The notes: generated from the sequence alone by a model not told the origin. DNA of 64,000 bases from Janibacter cremeus (GCF_029395675.1 NZ_CP115184.1:1860001-1924000), one strand, 5' to 3'; shown: positions 29,110 to 37,966, counted from the first letter of the stretch. Program-made: numbers and translations.

Positions 29110-30186
29110 GTGACCGAAGCCGACGAGGACCTCTTCCGGGCGACCCTTGCCGCGGTCGCCCCCGGCACACCGCTGCGTGACGGACTCGCCCGCATCATGC
29201 GCGGCAACACCGGCGCGCTCATCGTCATGGGCTACGACCCGCGCGTGGACGCGCTGTGCACCGGCGGCTTCGACGTGAACATCGAGTTCTCCGCGACGCG
29301 ACTGCGCGAGCTGGCGAAGATGGACGGCGCCATCATCATCGACTCCAACGTCTCGCGCATCCACAAGGCCGCCGTCCAGCTCGTGCCCGACCCCACGATC
29401 GAGACGACGGAGAGCGGTACCCGCCACCGCACCGCGGAGCGGGTCGCGCGGCAGACCGGCAACCCCGTGCTGTCGGTGAGCCAGTCCATGCACATCATCG
29501 CGCTCTACGTCGCCGGGCGCCGGCACGTGCTGCGCACCGCCTCCGAGCTGCTCTCCCAGGCCAACCAGGCGATGCAGACGCTCGAGCGCTACACGACCCG
29601 GCTGACCGAGGTCACCGGTGCGCTGTCGGCGCTGGAGATCGAGGACCTGGTCACCGTCCGCGACGTCGCAGTCGTGCTCCAGCGCCTGGAGATGGTCCGA
29701 CGCATCCACGCCGAGATCGCCGAGTACGTCCTCGAGCTCGGGATCGACGGACGGCTGCTGAGCCTGCAGCTCGAGGAGCTGACCGCCGGTCTCGACGACA
29801 ACATGCGCACGGTGATCCTCGACTACATCGAGCCCGACGGGGCGGTCCGCACCCACACCGACGTGCTGGACAACCTCGCGGTCCTCGATGCCGCCGAGCT
29901 CCTCGACCTCGGTCACGTGGCCAAGGCCCTCGGTTTCCCGATCGTCGGCGAGTCACTCGACGCGACCGTCGGTCCCCGCGGCCTGCGGATCCTGAGCAAG
30001 ATCCCGCGCCTGCCCGGCGCGATCATCGAGCGGCTGGTCGAGCACTTCGGCTCCCTGCAGCCGCTCCTGGCGGCCGGCCTCGACGACCTCATGACGGTCG
30101 ACGGCGTCGGTGAGCTGCGTGCCCGCATGGTCCGGGAGGGACTCTCCCGTCTCGCCGAGTCCTCGATCCTCGAGCGCTACGTCTAG
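29110..30186 (+). CDS. disA: DNA integrity scanning diadenylate cyclase DisA
   Basis: 358 residues, GTG start with a TAGACT box 6 nt upstream (29098-29103). N-terminal DAC domain with GALIVMGYDPRVDALCTGGF, LAKMDGAIIID and GTRHRTAERVARQTGNPVLSVS (DGA and RHR motifs for c-di-AMP synthesis). A central helical spine follows, then a C-terminal HhH DNA-binding domain (DLMTVDGVGELRARMVREGLSRL). Makes c-di-AMP and monitors DNA branches. Directly after radA. Confidence 0.97.
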   Translation: MTEADEDLFRATLAAVAPGTPLRDGLARIMRGNTGALIVMGYDPRVDALCTGGFDVNIEFSATRLRELAKMDGAIIIDSNVSRIHKAAVQLVPDPTIETTESGTRHRTAERVARQTGNPVLSVSQSMHIIALYVAGRRHVLRTASELLSQANQAMQTLERYTTRLTEVTGALSALEIEDLVTVRDVAVVLQRLEMVRRIHAEIAEYVLELGIDGRLLSLQLEELTAGLDDNMRTVILDYIEPDGAVRTHTDVLDNLAVLDAAELLDLGHVAKALGFPIVGESLDATVGPRGLRILSKIPRLPGAIIERLVEHFGSLQPLLAAGLDDLMTVDGVGELRARMVREGLSRLAESSILERYV

Positions 30187-30275
30187 ATGGGGTGCTTCGT
30201 CGGCTCCGAAATCGTGGGCAGGTTCGACACCCGATCCGGGAGGTACCGCCCCCGGCTCGACGGGAGCCCGCTGCC

Positions 30276-31163
30276 ATGACCGATGCCGCCGGACCGCGGC
30301 TCCACCATGCCGTCACCTCCTGGTACGCCGACCACGGACGCGACCTGCCCTGGCGCGAGCCCGACTGCTCCGCGTGGGGTGTCTACCTGTCCGAGGTGAT
30401 GTCCCAGCAGACCCCCATCGCCCGGGTGCTCCCCGTCTGGGAGCGCTGGATGGAGCGCTGGCCCACCCCCTTCGACCTCGCCGCGGACGCCCCCGGCGAG
30501 GCGGTGCGGATGTGGGAGCGTCTCGGCTACCCGCGCCGCGCGCTGCGCCTGTGGGAGTCGGCGACGGTGATGGTCGAGCGGCACGCCGGTGAGGTCCCGA
30601 GCGAGCACGCGGACCTCCTCGCGCTCCCGGGAGTCGGCGCCTACACGGCCGCCGCGGTCGCGTCCTTCGCCTTCGGTGACCCACGGACGGTCGTCGACAC
30701 CAATGTCCGACGGGTCCTCGCCCGGACCGTCACCGGACGCCAGCACGCCGCCGCGTCGCTGACGGCCGCCGAGACCCGACTCGCCGAGCGGTCGATGCCG
30801 CGCCAGCAGGACGAGGCGAACGCGTGGAATGCCGCGGTCATGGAGCTGGGGGCGCTCGTGTGCACGGCCCGCTCCCCCGGGTGCGACGGGTGTCCCGTCG
30901 CGCACCTGTGCGCCTGGCAGCTCGCCGGACGTCCCGAGCACGAGGGGCCGCCGAGGCGCGGCCAGGCGTGGCACGGCACCGACCGGCAGGTCCGCGGGCG
31001 CATCGTCCAGCTGCTGCGGGAGAGCGCGGACCCGGTCACGCGCACGGCGATCACGACCACGTGGCCCGATGACGAGTCCAAGGTCGAGCGGTGCCTCGCC
31101 GGTCTGCTCGAGGACGGACTGGCCGAGCAGGACGAGGACGGCCGCTACTCGCTGCCCTCCTGA
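30276..31163 (+). CDS. mutY: A/G-specific adenine glycosylase
   Basis: 295 residues from the ATG at 30276. HhH-GPD fold: LPWREPDCSAWGVYLSEVMSQQTPIARVL with the catalytic Glu, LPGVGAYTAAAVASFAFG, and VVDTNVRRVLAR with the catalytic Asp. The 4Fe-4S motif C-x6-C-x2-C-x5-C is at CTARSPGCDGCPVAHLC. Removes A opposite 8-oxoG. The C-terminal MutT-like domain of longer homologues is reduced to a short winged-helix-like tail. Convergent with the argA-type gene, with a hairpin between them. Confidence 0.95.
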   Translation: MTDAAGPRLHHAVTSWYADHGRDLPWREPDCSAWGVYLSEVMSQQTPIARVLPVWERWMERWPTPFDLAADAPGEAVRMWERLGYPRRALRLWESATVMVERHAGEVPSEHADLLALPGVGAYTAAAVASFAFGDPRTVVDTNVRRVLARTVTGRQHAAASLTAAETRLAERSMPRQQDEANAWNAAVMELGALVCTARSPGCDGCPVAHLCAWQLAGRPEHEGPPRRGQAWHGTDRQVRGRIVQLLRESADPVTRTAITTTWPDDESKVERCLAGLLEDGLAEQDEDGRYSLPS

Positions 31164-31168
31164 GCCGC

Positions 31169-31190
31169 CGACCGCACCGGCCGGCGGTCG
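31169..31190. terminator. Hairpin between convergent mutY and acetyltransferase genes
   Basis: CGACCGC and GCGGTCG arms (7 bp) flank an 8-nt loop, 6 bp past the mutY stop. Placement between convergent genes suggests a shared terminator; no U-run is seen. Confidence 0.45.
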
Positions 31191-31235
31191 ACCCCCTTCG
31201 CCGCACGCCCCCGGGGAGATGCGGCTTCGAAGCGG

Positions 31236-31733
31236 TCAGAGCTGGCGCAGCATCCGGGAGTTGCCCAGGGTGTTGGGCTTGACCCGCTCGAGGTCGAGGA
31301 ACTCCGCCACGCCCTCGTCGTAGGAGTGCAGCAGCTCGACGTAGACCTCGGGGTCGACGGCCCGCCCGTCGATCTCCTCGAACCCGTGACGGATGAAGAA
31401 CTCGGTCTCGAAGGTCAGGCAGAACAGTCGCCGGACACCCAGGGCGATGGCGTCCTCGGTCAGTGCCTGCAGCAGCCGGCCCCCGACGCCGCGGCCGAGG
31501 TGCGCGTCCGCGACCGCGAGCGTGCGGATCTCGGCGAGGTCCTCCCACATCACGTGCAGGGCGCCGCACCCGACGACCTCGCCGTCGATCTCGGCGACGT
31601 GGAACTCCTGCAGTCCCTCGAAGTAGGCGACGGTGTCCTTGCTGACGAGGACCCGCCGCTCGGCCAACGGGGCCACGAGGTCGCGGATGGCCCACACGTC
31701 CGTGGTGCGGGCTCGACGGATGGTGACGCTCAC
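31236..31733 (-). CDS. Amino-acid N-acetyltransferase (GNAT, ArgA-like)
   Basis: 165 residues from the GTG at 31733 (VSVTIRRARTTDVWAIRDLV); a TAGGTT box 7 nt upstream (31741-31746) supports this start rather than the ATG 24 nt further up, which would fall inside the box. GNAT core: EIRTLAVADAHLGRGVGGRLLQALTEDAIALGVRRLFCLTF and FFIRHGFEEIDG. Closely resembles the stand-alone actinobacterial N-acetylglutamate synthase that starts arginine synthesis, but other amino acids are possible. Divergent from arsR. Confidence 0.8.
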   Translation of the reverse strand: MSVTIRRARTTDVWAIRDLVAPLAERRVLVSKDTVAYFEGLQEFHVAEIDGEVVGCGALHVMWEDLAEIRTLAVADAHLGRGVGGRLLQALTEDAIALGVRRLFCLTFETEFFIRHGFEEIDGRAVDPEVYVELLHSYDEGVAEFLDLERVKPNTLGNSRMLRQL

Positions 31734-31802
31734 CCGGACAAACCTACGCCCCGCCACGGGGCGGGGCCGCAGGTGGGCGCGAAGGGGGCTCAGCGCCCGT
31801 TG

Positions 31803-31818
31803 TCAACCACATGGTTGA
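31803..31818. promoter_or_regulatory. Operator 1 of the arsR operon, TCAACC-N4-GGTTGA
   Basis: TCAACCACATGGTTGA has perfect 6-bp arms and overlaps the -35 box (TTGACC, 31815-31820). The same arms recur at operator 2, centred 46 bp downstream. Confidence 0.7.
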
Positions 31819-31843
31819 CCACGGCCTTCCGTCGGCGTACCGT
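31815..31843 (+). promoter_or_regulatory. arsR operon promoter
   Basis: TTGACC (31815-31820) and TACCGT (31838-31843) are separated by 17 bp. Transcription would start near 31850, inside operator 2, leaving a leader of about 34 nt before the arsR ATG. It is flanked on both sides by identical palindromes. Confidence 0.6.
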
Positions 31844-31848
31844 TGTAT

Positions 31849-31864
31849 TCAACCTTTTGGTTGA
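31849..31864. promoter_or_regulatory. Operator 2 of the arsR operon, TCAACC-N4-GGTTGA
   Basis: TCAACCTTTTGGTTGA, arms identical to operator 1 but with a different 4-bp centre, which indicates that the arms are conserved for protein binding. It covers the predicted transcription start and ends 19 bp before the arsR ATG. Confidence 0.7.
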
Positions 31865-31883
31865 TCAATGGACGGGGGACGTC

Positions 31884-32249
31884 ATGGCCCGGACCCAGGA
31901 CCAGCTGTCCCGGGCCTTCGCCGCCCTGGCCGACCCCATCAGGCGGGACATCGTCGCCCGCCTCACCGTCGGTGACGCCACCGTCTCCGACCTCGCCGCC
32001 CACTACGACGTGAGTCTGCAGGCCGTCAGCAAGCACCTGCGGGTGCTCGAGGACGCCGGCCTGGTCACTCGCAGTCGTGAGGCGCAACGCCGCCCGGTCC
32101 ACCTCGAGAGCGAGGTGCTGGCCACCCTGACCACCTGGATCGAGCGACACCACCGACGGGCCGAGGACCGCATGGTCCGGCTCGAGGAGGTGCTCGGCGA
32201 ACCCCCTTCGCCCGGCACGCACACCACTGATGCAGGAGCAGACCGATGA
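31884..32249 (+). CDS. ArsR-type HTH transcriptional regulator
   Basis: 121 residues. Winged helix with LSRAFAALADPIRRDIVARLTVGDATVSDLAAHYDVSLQAVSKHLRVLEDAGLVTRSREAQRRPVHLE. It is the ArsR subtype that lacks metal-binding cysteines and is usually paired with SRPBCC proteins. Stop overlaps the next gene by 4 bp. Two identical operator palindromes around its promoter argue for autorepression. Ligand unknown. Confidence 0.93.
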   Translation: MARTQDQLSRAFAALADPIRRDIVARLTVGDATVSDLAAHYDVSLQAVSKHLRVLEDAGLVTRSREAQRRPVHLESEVLATLTTWIERHHRRAEDRMVRLEEVLGEPPSPGTHTTDAGADR

Positions 32250-32755
32250 AGACCACATCCACCCACGTCACCACCGCCACCATCGAGGCCGACCCGGAGG
32301 TCCCCGTCCTACGCATCACCCGGGACTTCCGGGCCACGCCCGAGCAGCTGTTCCGCGCGCACACGGACCCGGACCTCTACGCCCGTTGGATCGGCCCGAA
32401 GGACCTGTCCACCCGCATCGACCACTGGGAGGCACGTACCGGCGGCAGCTGGCGGTTCACCAACATCCGGGGCGAGGGGACCGACGCCGAGGAGTTCCGG
32501 TTCCACGGGTGCTTCCACGACGTCCGACCGGACCGGATCGTGCAGACCTTCACCTGGGAGGGCTACCCCGACGGGGTGTCCCTGGACACGGTGACCTTCG
32601 AGGACCTCGGGGACGGGTGGAGCCGCCTGGTGGTCAGCTCGCTCGTCGACTCCTTCGAGGCGCGCGAGCAGATGCTCGCCTCCGGGATGGACGTCGGCAT
32701 CAACGAGGGCTACGCCACCCTCGACTCGATACTCGACGCCGGGGAGGTCACATGA
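32246..32755 (+). CDS. SRPBCC / AHSA1 domain protein
   Basis: 169 residues. Activator-of-Hsp90-ATPase-like START-fold: VLRITRDFRATPEQLFRAHTDPDLYARWIGPKDLS, ARTGGSWRFTNIRGEG, FRFHGCFHDVRPDRIVQTFTWEGYPDG and WSRLVVSSLVDSFEAREQMLASGMDVGINEGY. These bind hydrophobic ligands; the AHSA1 family is regularly encoded next to ArsR repressors. ATG overlaps the arsR stop and its own stop overlaps the next ATG, so the three are one coupled operon. Confidence 0.9.
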   Translation: MKTTSTHVTTATIEADPEVPVLRITRDFRATPEQLFRAHTDPDLYARWIGPKDLSTRIDHWEARTGGSWRFTNIRGEGTDAEEFRFHGCFHDVRPDRIVQTFTWEGYPDGVSLDTVTFEDLGDGWSRLVVSSLVDSFEAREQMLASGMDVGINEGYATLDSILDAGEVT

Positions 32756-33333
32756 CCTCGCTGACCGAGCTGTCGGTCGTCGAGCGCTATCGCTCGGCCG
32801 CCGACACCTTCACCGACCGCGTCCGAGGGACCCCCGACTGGGACGCTCCCTCCCCCGTCGCGCAGTGGCGGGCACGGGACATCGTCGGACACCTGTCCAC
32901 CTGGCTGCCGGCGCTCGTGACGTCCGGCAGCCAGGTGCAGTTCGTCCCGGTGCCGTCCGCGGAGGAGGACCCCGTCGCGGCGTGGGAGCAGACCGATGCC
33001 CAGGTGCGGGCACTGCTGGAGGACCCGGCGAGCGAGCAGGTGGTCTTCGCCCACGAGCGCATCGGCGAGCTACCACTGCCGGCGATGCTCGACCAGTACT
33101 TCACGAGCGACGTCGTCTTCCACACGTGGGACCTCGCTCGCGCGACCGGGCAGGACGACCGACTGGACGAGGAGTTCATCGCCGGCGCGCTTGAGGGAAT
33201 GAGCGCCCGGGCAGCCATGATCCGCGCGTCGGGTCAGTTCGGGGACCAGCAGCCCGTCCCCGAAGGTGCGAGCACCCAGGAGCGCTTCCTCGCCTTCATC
33301 GGCCGCGATCCGCGCTGGACCCCACCCGCCTGA
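32752..33333 (+). CDS. TIGR03086-type DinB-like protein (mycothiol-dependent isomerase N-terminal fold)
   Basis: 193 residues. Four-helix DinB/MDMPI fold: VVERYRSAADTFTDRVRGTPDWDAPSPVAQWRARDIVGHLSTWLPAL, with the His of DIVGHL a typical metal ligand, and DQYFTSDVVFHTWDLARATGQDD, with the second His in VFHTWD. These proteins are thought to use mycothiol in thiol-dependent transformations. Function here is inferred only. Third gene of the arsR operon; its stop lies at the base of a structured region before clpC. Confidence 0.8.
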   Translation: MTSLTELSVVERYRSAADTFTDRVRGTPDWDAPSPVAQWRARDIVGHLSTWLPALVTSGSQVQFVPVPSAEEDPVAAWEQTDAQVRALLEDPASEQVVFAHERIGELPLPAMLDQYFTSDVVFHTWDLARATGQDDRLDEEFIAGALEGMSARAAMIRASGQFGDQQPVPEGASTQERFLAFIGRDPRWTPPA

Positions 33334-33409
33334 CCGGGAAGGAGCGGTAGGGCCGGTAAACCTCGACATGGCCGGGCCACGAAGCGGTCATCCCGAGGTT
33401 TCCCGGTCA
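33331..33409. terminator. Interrupted hairpin after the arsR operon
   Basis: TGACCGGGA (33331-33339) pairs with TCCCGGTCA (33401-33409). AAACCTCG (33358-33365) pairs with CGAGGTTT (33394-33401). The right arm is continuous; the left is split by an 18-nt insertion. It starts at the stop codon of the DinB-like gene and probably terminates that operon. Confidence 0.45.
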
Positions 33410-33449
33410 CCTCAGGACTTCCCGGACAGTCTTCTCGGACCGGAGCACA

Positions 33450-33490
33450 ACGAAGGGGGCGACCACCTCGATGGTGGCCGCCCCCTTCGT
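33450..33490. terminator. Terminator hairpin downstream of clpC
   Basis: 18-bp stem with a single mismatch (33450-33467 with 33473-33490) and a 5-nt loop, 10 bp past the clpC stop and between convergent genes. Both arms contain the word CGAAGGGGG or its complement. Confidence 0.75.
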
Positions 33491-33499
33491 CCTGTGCGG

Positions 33500-36025
33500 T
33501 CAGTCGGAGGAGGACCCGCCGTCCCCCGCCTCGATGAGCGGGACGTCGAGCTCGCCGACGTTGGGCGTGCCGTGGAAGGTGAACTTCGCGGACTTGCCCT
33601 CGCCCTCGACGTCCACCGCGACGATCTCACCGGCGTGCAGCTCGCCGAAGAGGATCTTCTCGGAGAGCACGTCCTCGATCTCGCGCTGGATGGTCCGCTT
33701 GAGCGGACGGGCACCCAGCACCGGGTCGTAGCCACGCTTGGCCAGCAGCTCCTTCGCCGCAGACGTGAGCTCCATGCCCATGTCCTTGTCCTTGAGACGC
33801 TTGTCGAGCTTGGCGACCTCGAGGTCGACGATCTGGATCAGCTCGTCCTGGCTCAGCTGCGGGAAGACGATCGTGTCGTCGACGCGGTTGAGGAACTCCG
33901 GACGGAAGTGGTTCTTCAGCTCGTCGATGACCTTGCCCTTCATCCGCTCGTAGTCCGTGCGGTCGTCCGTGTTGGCGACGAAGCCCATCGACCCCTTGGA
34001 GATGTCCCGGGTGCCGAGGTTCGTCGTCATCAGGATGATGGTGTTCTTGAAGTCGACCATCCGACCCTGCGAGTCGGTCAGGCGACCGTCCTCGAGGACC
34101 TGGAGCAGCGAGTTGAAGATCTCCGGGTGGGCCTTCTCCACCTCGTCGAAGAGGACCACCGAGAAGGGCTTGCGGCGCACCTTCTCCGTCAGCTGGCCAC
34201 CCTCGTCGTAGCCGACGTAGCCGGGGGGCGAGCCGAAGAGACGGCTGACCGTGTGCTTCTCGGAGTACTCCGACATGTCGAGGGTGATCAGGCTGTCCTC
34301 GTCACCGAAGAGGAACTCCGCGAGCGCCTTGGCCAGCTCGGTCTTGCCGACACCGGTGGGACCGGCGAAGATGAACGAGCCGCCGGGGCGATGCGGGTCC
34401 TTCAGACCGGCTCGGGTGCGACGGATCGCCGCCGAGAGGGCGTGGATCGCGTCGTCGTTGCCGATGACCCGCTTGTGCAGCTCGCCCTCCATGTTGAGCA
34501 GTCGGCTGGACTCCTCCTCGGAGAGCTTGAAGACGGGGATGCCGGTCGAGGCGGCGAGCACCTCGGCGATCAGCTCCTCGTCGACCTCGGCCACGATGTC
34601 CATGTCGCCGGCCTTCCACTCCTCCTCGCGCTTGGCCTTGTCCGCGAGCAGGTTCTTCTCGTCGTCACGCAGGCTGGCGGCCTTCTCGAAGTCCTGGCCG
34701 TCGATGGCCGACTCCTTCTCCAGACGCACCTGCGCGATCTTGTCGTCGAACTCCTTCAGCTCCGGCGGGGCGGTCATCCGGCGGATGCGCAGGCGCGCGC
34801 CCGCCTCGTCGATGAGGTCGATCGCCTTGTCCGGCAGGAAGCGGTCGTTGACGTAGCGGTCGGCCATCGTCACCGCGGCGACGATCGCCGGGTCGGTGAT
34901 GGTCACCTTGTGGTGCGCCTCGTACCGGTCGCGCAGGCCCTTGAGCATCTCGATGGCGTGCGCCAGCGAGGGCTCGTCGACCTGGATCGGCTGGAAGCGG
35001 CGCTCGAGCGCGGAGTCCTTCTCGATGTGCTTGCGGTACTCCTCGAGCGTGGTCGCACCGATGGTCTGCAGCTCACCGCGCGCCAGCATCGGCTTGAGGA
35101 TGCTCGCGGCGTCGATGGCGCCCTCGGCCGCTCCGGCACCGACGAGGGTGTGGATCTCGTCGATGAAGAGGATGATGTCGCCGCGCGTCTTGATCTCCTT
35201 GAGCACCTTCTTCAGGCGCTCCTCGAAGTCACCGCGGTAGCGGCTGCCGGCCACGAGGGAGCCGAGGTCGAGCGTGTAGAGCTGCTTGTCCTTCAGCGTC
35301 TCCGGGACGTTCTCGTCGACGATGTCCTGGGCGAGGCCCTCGACGACGGCGGACTTGCCGACGCCGGGCTCACCGATGAGGACGGGGTTGTTCTTCGTGC
35401 GGCGCGAGAGCACCTGCATGATGCGCTCGACCTCCTTGGTCCGCCCGATGACCGGGTCGAGCTGGCCGTCCCGGGCGGCCTGGGTCAGGTTGCGACCGAA
35501 CTGGTCGAGCACGAGCGAGCCCGCGGGCTGGCCCTCCTGCGGGCCGGAGCCCGCGCCGACACCGGCGGCCTGGCCCTCCTTGCCGCCCTGGTAGCCGGAG
35601 ATCAGCTGGATGACGGTCTGGCGCACGCGGCCGAGGTCCGCGCCGAGCTTGACTAGGACCTGGGCGGCCACCCCTTCGCCCTCACGGATGAGGCCGAGGA
35701 GGATGTGCTCGGTGCCGATGTAGTTGTGGCCGAGCTGCAGCGCCTCGCGCAGGGACAGCTCGAGGACCTTCTTCGCGCGCGGGGTGAAGGGGATGTGCCC
35801 CGACGGCGCCTGCTGGCCCGGACCGATGATGTCCTGGACCTGCTCACGGACGGCATCGAGGGAGACCCCCAGGGACTCGAGCGCCTTGCTCGCCACCCCT
35901 TCGCCCTCGTGGATGAGGCCGAGCAGGATGTGCTCGGTCCCGATGTAGTTGTGGTTGAGGAGGCGCGCCTCCTCCTGGGCCAGGACCACGACCCGGCGGG
36001 CCCGGTCGGTGAACCGTTCGAACAT
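33500..36025 (-). CDS. clpC: ATP-dependent Clp protease ATP-binding subunit ClpC
   Basis: 841 residues. Two Clp_N repeats at the N-terminus ([35 protein letters not shown], repeated near residue 80), AAA1 with Walker [10 protein letters not shown], a UVR-like linker ([17 protein letters not shown]), and AAA2 with [40 protein letters not shown] and a C-terminal D2-small domain. Unfolds substrates for ClpP. A ClgR-like palindrome lies about 140 bp upstream (36161-36177). Conserved neighbour of lsr2-lysS in actinobacteria. Confidence 0.98.
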   Translation of the reverse strand: MFERFTDRARRVVVLAQEEARLLNHNYIGTEHILLGLIHEGEGVASKALESLGVSLDAVREQVQDIIGPGQQAPSGHIPFTPRAKKVLELSLREALQLGHNYIGTEHILLGLIREGEGVAAQVLVKLGADLGRVRQTVIQLISGYQGGKEGQAAGVGAGSGPQEGQPAGSLVLDQFGRNLTQAARDGQLDPVIGRTKEVERIMQVLSRRTKNNPVLIGEPGVGKSAVVEGLAQDIVDENVPETLKDKQLYTLDLGSLVAGSRYRGDFEERLKKVLKEIKTRGDIILFIDEIHTLVGAGAAEGAIDAASILKPMLARGELQTIGATTLEEYRKHIEKDSALERRFQPIQVDEPSLAHAIEMLKGLRDRYEAHHKVTITDPAIVAAVTMADRYVNDRFLPDKAIDLIDEAGARLRIRRMTAPPELKEFDDKIAQVRLEKESAIDGQDFEKAASLRDDEKNLLADKAKREEEWKAGDMDIVAEVDEELIAEVLAASTGIPVFKLSEEESSRLLNMEGELHKRVIGNDDAIHALSAAIRRTRAGLKDPHRPGGSFIFAGPTGVGKTELAKALAEFLFGDEDSLITLDMSEYSEKHTVSRLFGSPPGYVGYDEGGQLTEKVRRKPFSVVLFDEVEKAHPEIFNSLLQVLEDGRLTDSQGRMVDFKNTIILMTTNLGTRDISKGSMGFVANTDDRTDYERMKGKVIDELKNHFRPEFLNRVDDTIVFPQLSQDELIQIVDLEVAKLDKRLKDKDMGMELTSAAKELLAKRGYDPVLGARPLKRTIQREIEDVLSEKILFGELHAGEIVAVDVEGEGKSAKFTFHGTPNVGELDVPLIEAGDGGSSSD

Positions 36026-36160
36026 GGGATCTACCCCTTCATGTGTCGCTCAGGACCACGATGCTACGTGCCTACCCCGAGTGCTCGAGGTCAAGCCTTG
36101 TCATGGGTGCCAACGTCATCTTCCGCGAGGCTGTTCCACGGCGGGCGCCTGCTCGGGCGT

Positions 36161-36177
36161 GTTCGCTCTCAGCGCAC
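36161..36177. promoter_or_regulatory. Candidate ClgR box upstream of clpC
   Basis: GTTCGCTCTCAGCGCAC is GTTCGC-N5-GCGCAC, one mismatch from a perfect GTTCGC/GCGAAC palindrome. ClgR activates clp genes in actinobacteria and binds sites of this type. It lies 136 bp before the clpC start; the same region ends 14 bp from the stop of the monooxygenase gene. Confidence 0.4.
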
Positions 36178-36190
36178 AAATCAGGGCCGC

Positions 36191-36496
36191 TCAGGGCTTG
36201 GGCGAGTCGAGGACGACGTCGAAGCCCATGAGCTGGGTGCCGGTGGCGACCGGTTGCTGCTGCTGTCCCGAGTGCGCCTCGCTGGCATTGCCGTCCCGCC
36301 ACGCGGCGAAGGACTCCTCGTCGGCCCACCACGTGAGGACGAAGTAGCGCTCCTCGCCCTCCGTCGGACGCAGCAGCTGGAAACCCTCGAACCCCGGTTC
36401 CTGGTCGACGGCCCCCTTGCGGGCGGCGAAGCGACGCTCGAACTCCTCACGCGCCTGCTCGGGCACGGTGATGGCGTTGATCTTGACGATGCTCAT
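36191..36496 (-). CDS. Antibiotic biosynthesis monooxygenase-domain protein
   Basis: 101 residues from the ATG at 36496; a TACGGT box lies 6 nt upstream (36503-36508). ABM ferredoxin-like fold: MSIVKINAITVPEQAREEFERRFAARKGAVDQEPGFEGFQLLRPTEGEERYFVLTWW and FAAWRDGNASEAHSG. Members include haem-degrading HmoB/IsdG-like enzymes and quinol monooxygenases; the asparagine and histidine of haem degraders are not clearly in place, so the substrate is open. Divergent from the flavin reductase-like gene. Confidence 0.82.
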   Translation of the reverse strand: MSIVKINAITVPEQAREEFERRFAARKGAVDQEPGFEGFQLLRPTEGEERYFVLTWWADEESFAAWRDGNASEAHSGQQQQPVATGTQLMGFDVVLDSPKP

Positions 36497-36553
36497 GGAC
36501 CGACCGTATCGCCGCTCGCGCCCTGCCGATCCCGAGGCCCATACGCTGGTCCC

Positions 36554-37141
36554 ATGCGCACGGTCTTCGACACCAGCGACCCGGCCACGAATCCTTACGA
36601 CCTGCTCACGTCGATCGTCGTGCCTCGTCCCATCGCCTGGATCACGAGCGTTGCCTCCGACGGGACCGGCAACCTCGCTCCGCACTCCTTCTTCAACGTC
36701 GCCTGCGCGCGCCCACCGATCGTCAGCTTCGCATCGGTTGGACGCAAGGACACGCTGCGCAACGTCCTGGCGACGCAGCACTTCGTCATCAACCTCGTGA
36801 GCGAGGAGCTGTCGCACCTCGCCAACGCGAGCAGCGCCCCCTTCGAGCCGGACGTGGATGAGGCGAGCGCGCTGGGCATCGACCTCGAACCCAGCGCGCT
36901 CGTCACCGTCCCGCGCGTCGCGGCCTCCCCTGTCTCCATCGAGTGCCGGCTGCACTCGAGCATCAAACTGGGCAACTCGCACTTGGTGCTCGGCGACATC
37001 CTCGCAATCACCGTCGCCGACGAGGCGCTCGTCGACGGACACCCCAGCATGGAGGCTCTGCGCCCGATGTCCCGGCTCGGGCGTGACGAGTGGGGGCGCC
37101 CGCCGGAGGTCATGCACCTCACCCGGCCGGAACGGCCCTGA
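36554..37141 (+). CDS. Flavin reductase family protein (FMN-binding split barrel)
   Basis: 195 residues from the ATG at 36554, with a TACGCT box 6 nt upstream (36542-36547). Starts MRTVFDTSDPATNPYDLLTS. Characteristic IVVPRPIAWITSVASDGTGNLAPHSFFNVACARPPIVSFASVG and HFVINLVSEEL, then SIKLGNSHLVLGDILAI. Family members reduce FMN or bind it as a cofactor. The divergent ABM-domain gene may be a functional partner (reductase/monooxygenase pair), which is inference from placement. Its stop directly abuts the convergent nei2 stop. Confidence 0.86.
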   Translation: MRTVFDTSDPATNPYDLLTSIVVPRPIAWITSVASDGTGNLAPHSFFNVACARPPIVSFASVGRKDTLRNVLATQHFVINLVSEELSHLANASSAPFEPDVDEASALGIDLEPSALVTVPRVAASPVSIECRLHSSIKLGNSHLVLGDILAITVADEALVDGHPSMEALRPMSRLGRDEWGRPPEVMHLTRPERP

Positions 37142-37966
37142 TCAGCTGCGCCGCTGGCAGTTCCCGCACCAGTAGAGGGTGCGGCCGGCGACGTCCTTCG
37201 CCCTGATGACCGAGCCGCACCGACCGCAGTCCTCCCCGGTCCGCCTGTAGACCGCGCTCGTGCGCTCGTCGAGGTGCACGTCCTCCCCCTTCGCCAGGGC
37301 GGCCTCGATCTCGTCCACCTCGGCCACGTCGGTGACGATCCGCCCCGTCGCCACGCCGAGCGGCAGGAGCCGGCGCAGGTCCGCCCAGATCAGCTCCCAC
37401 GACGCCCGCTTGAGCCGCTCCCCCGGGGTCATCGGGTTGATCCGGTGCCGGTGGAGCACCTCGCAGCGGTAGACGTTGCCGACACCGGCCAGCACGTCCT
37501 GCTCCATCAGCAGGGCCGCGATCGACTTGCGCGAGCGGTGGATCCGCTCCCACGCAGGCCCACCGTCGGTGTCGCGCAAGGGATCCGGACCGAGCTTGGC
37601 GTGGACCGCCGCCTCCTCCTCGGGCGTGATGACGACGCACTTGATGGGACCACGCAGGTCGGCGGCGTGCTCCTCGGTCGCGATGCGGCAGCGCACCTGA
37701 CCGGTGACCGGACGTTCGCCCACGTACGCGGTCGAGTCGATGACGAAGGTGCCGATCAGCCCCAGGTGCACGTGCAGCACCCGCTCACCGGCGAACTCGA
37801 CGAAGAGGTGCTTACCGTGGGCCCGTGCCTCGACCACCTCGTGGCCGTCGAGGAGCGCCGCGCCGGCGGCGAAGCGCCCCTGCGGGGACGACACGGACAC
37901 GACCCGGCCGGCGAAGGCGGCGTGCAGGTCGCGGGCGATCCGGTGGAGGGTGTGGCCTTCAGGCAT
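37142..37966 (-). CDS. Fpg/Nei-type DNA glycosylase (Nei2-like)
   Basis: 274 residues. The catalytic N-terminus MPEGHTLHR has Pro1 and Glu2 after removal of Met. ALLMEQDVLAGVGNVYRCEVLHRHRI is the H2TH region, and the C-terminal zinc finger is CGRCGSVIRAKDVAGRTLYWCGNC (C2-C2). Excises oxidised pyrimidines or purines with AP-lyase activity. It follows ku by 12 bp, making a two-gene repair unit. Confidence 0.95.
   Translation of the reverse strand: MPEGHTLHRIARDLHAAFAGRVVSVSSPQGRFAAGAALLDGHEVVEARAHGKHLFVEFAGERVLHVHLGLIGTFVIDSTAYVGERPVTGQVRCRIATEEHAADLRGPIKCVVITPEEEAAVHAKLGPDPLRDTDGGPAWERIHRSRKSIAALLMEQDVLAGVGNVYRCEVLHRHRINPMTPGERLKRASWELIWADLRRLLPLGVATGRIVTDVAEVDEIEAALAKGEDVHLDERTSAVYRRTGEDCGRCGSVIRAKDVAGRTLYWCGNCQRRS

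Noticed and set aside
33266..35656. 796-residue plus-strand frame opposite clpC
   Set aside because: Complement of clpC coding sequence; no start context or motifs.
35705..36553. N-terminal extension of the flavin reductase-like frame through the clpC promoter
   Set aside because: Reads antisense through clpC and the ABM gene; the ATG at 36554 has a promoter box and begins the recognisable domain.
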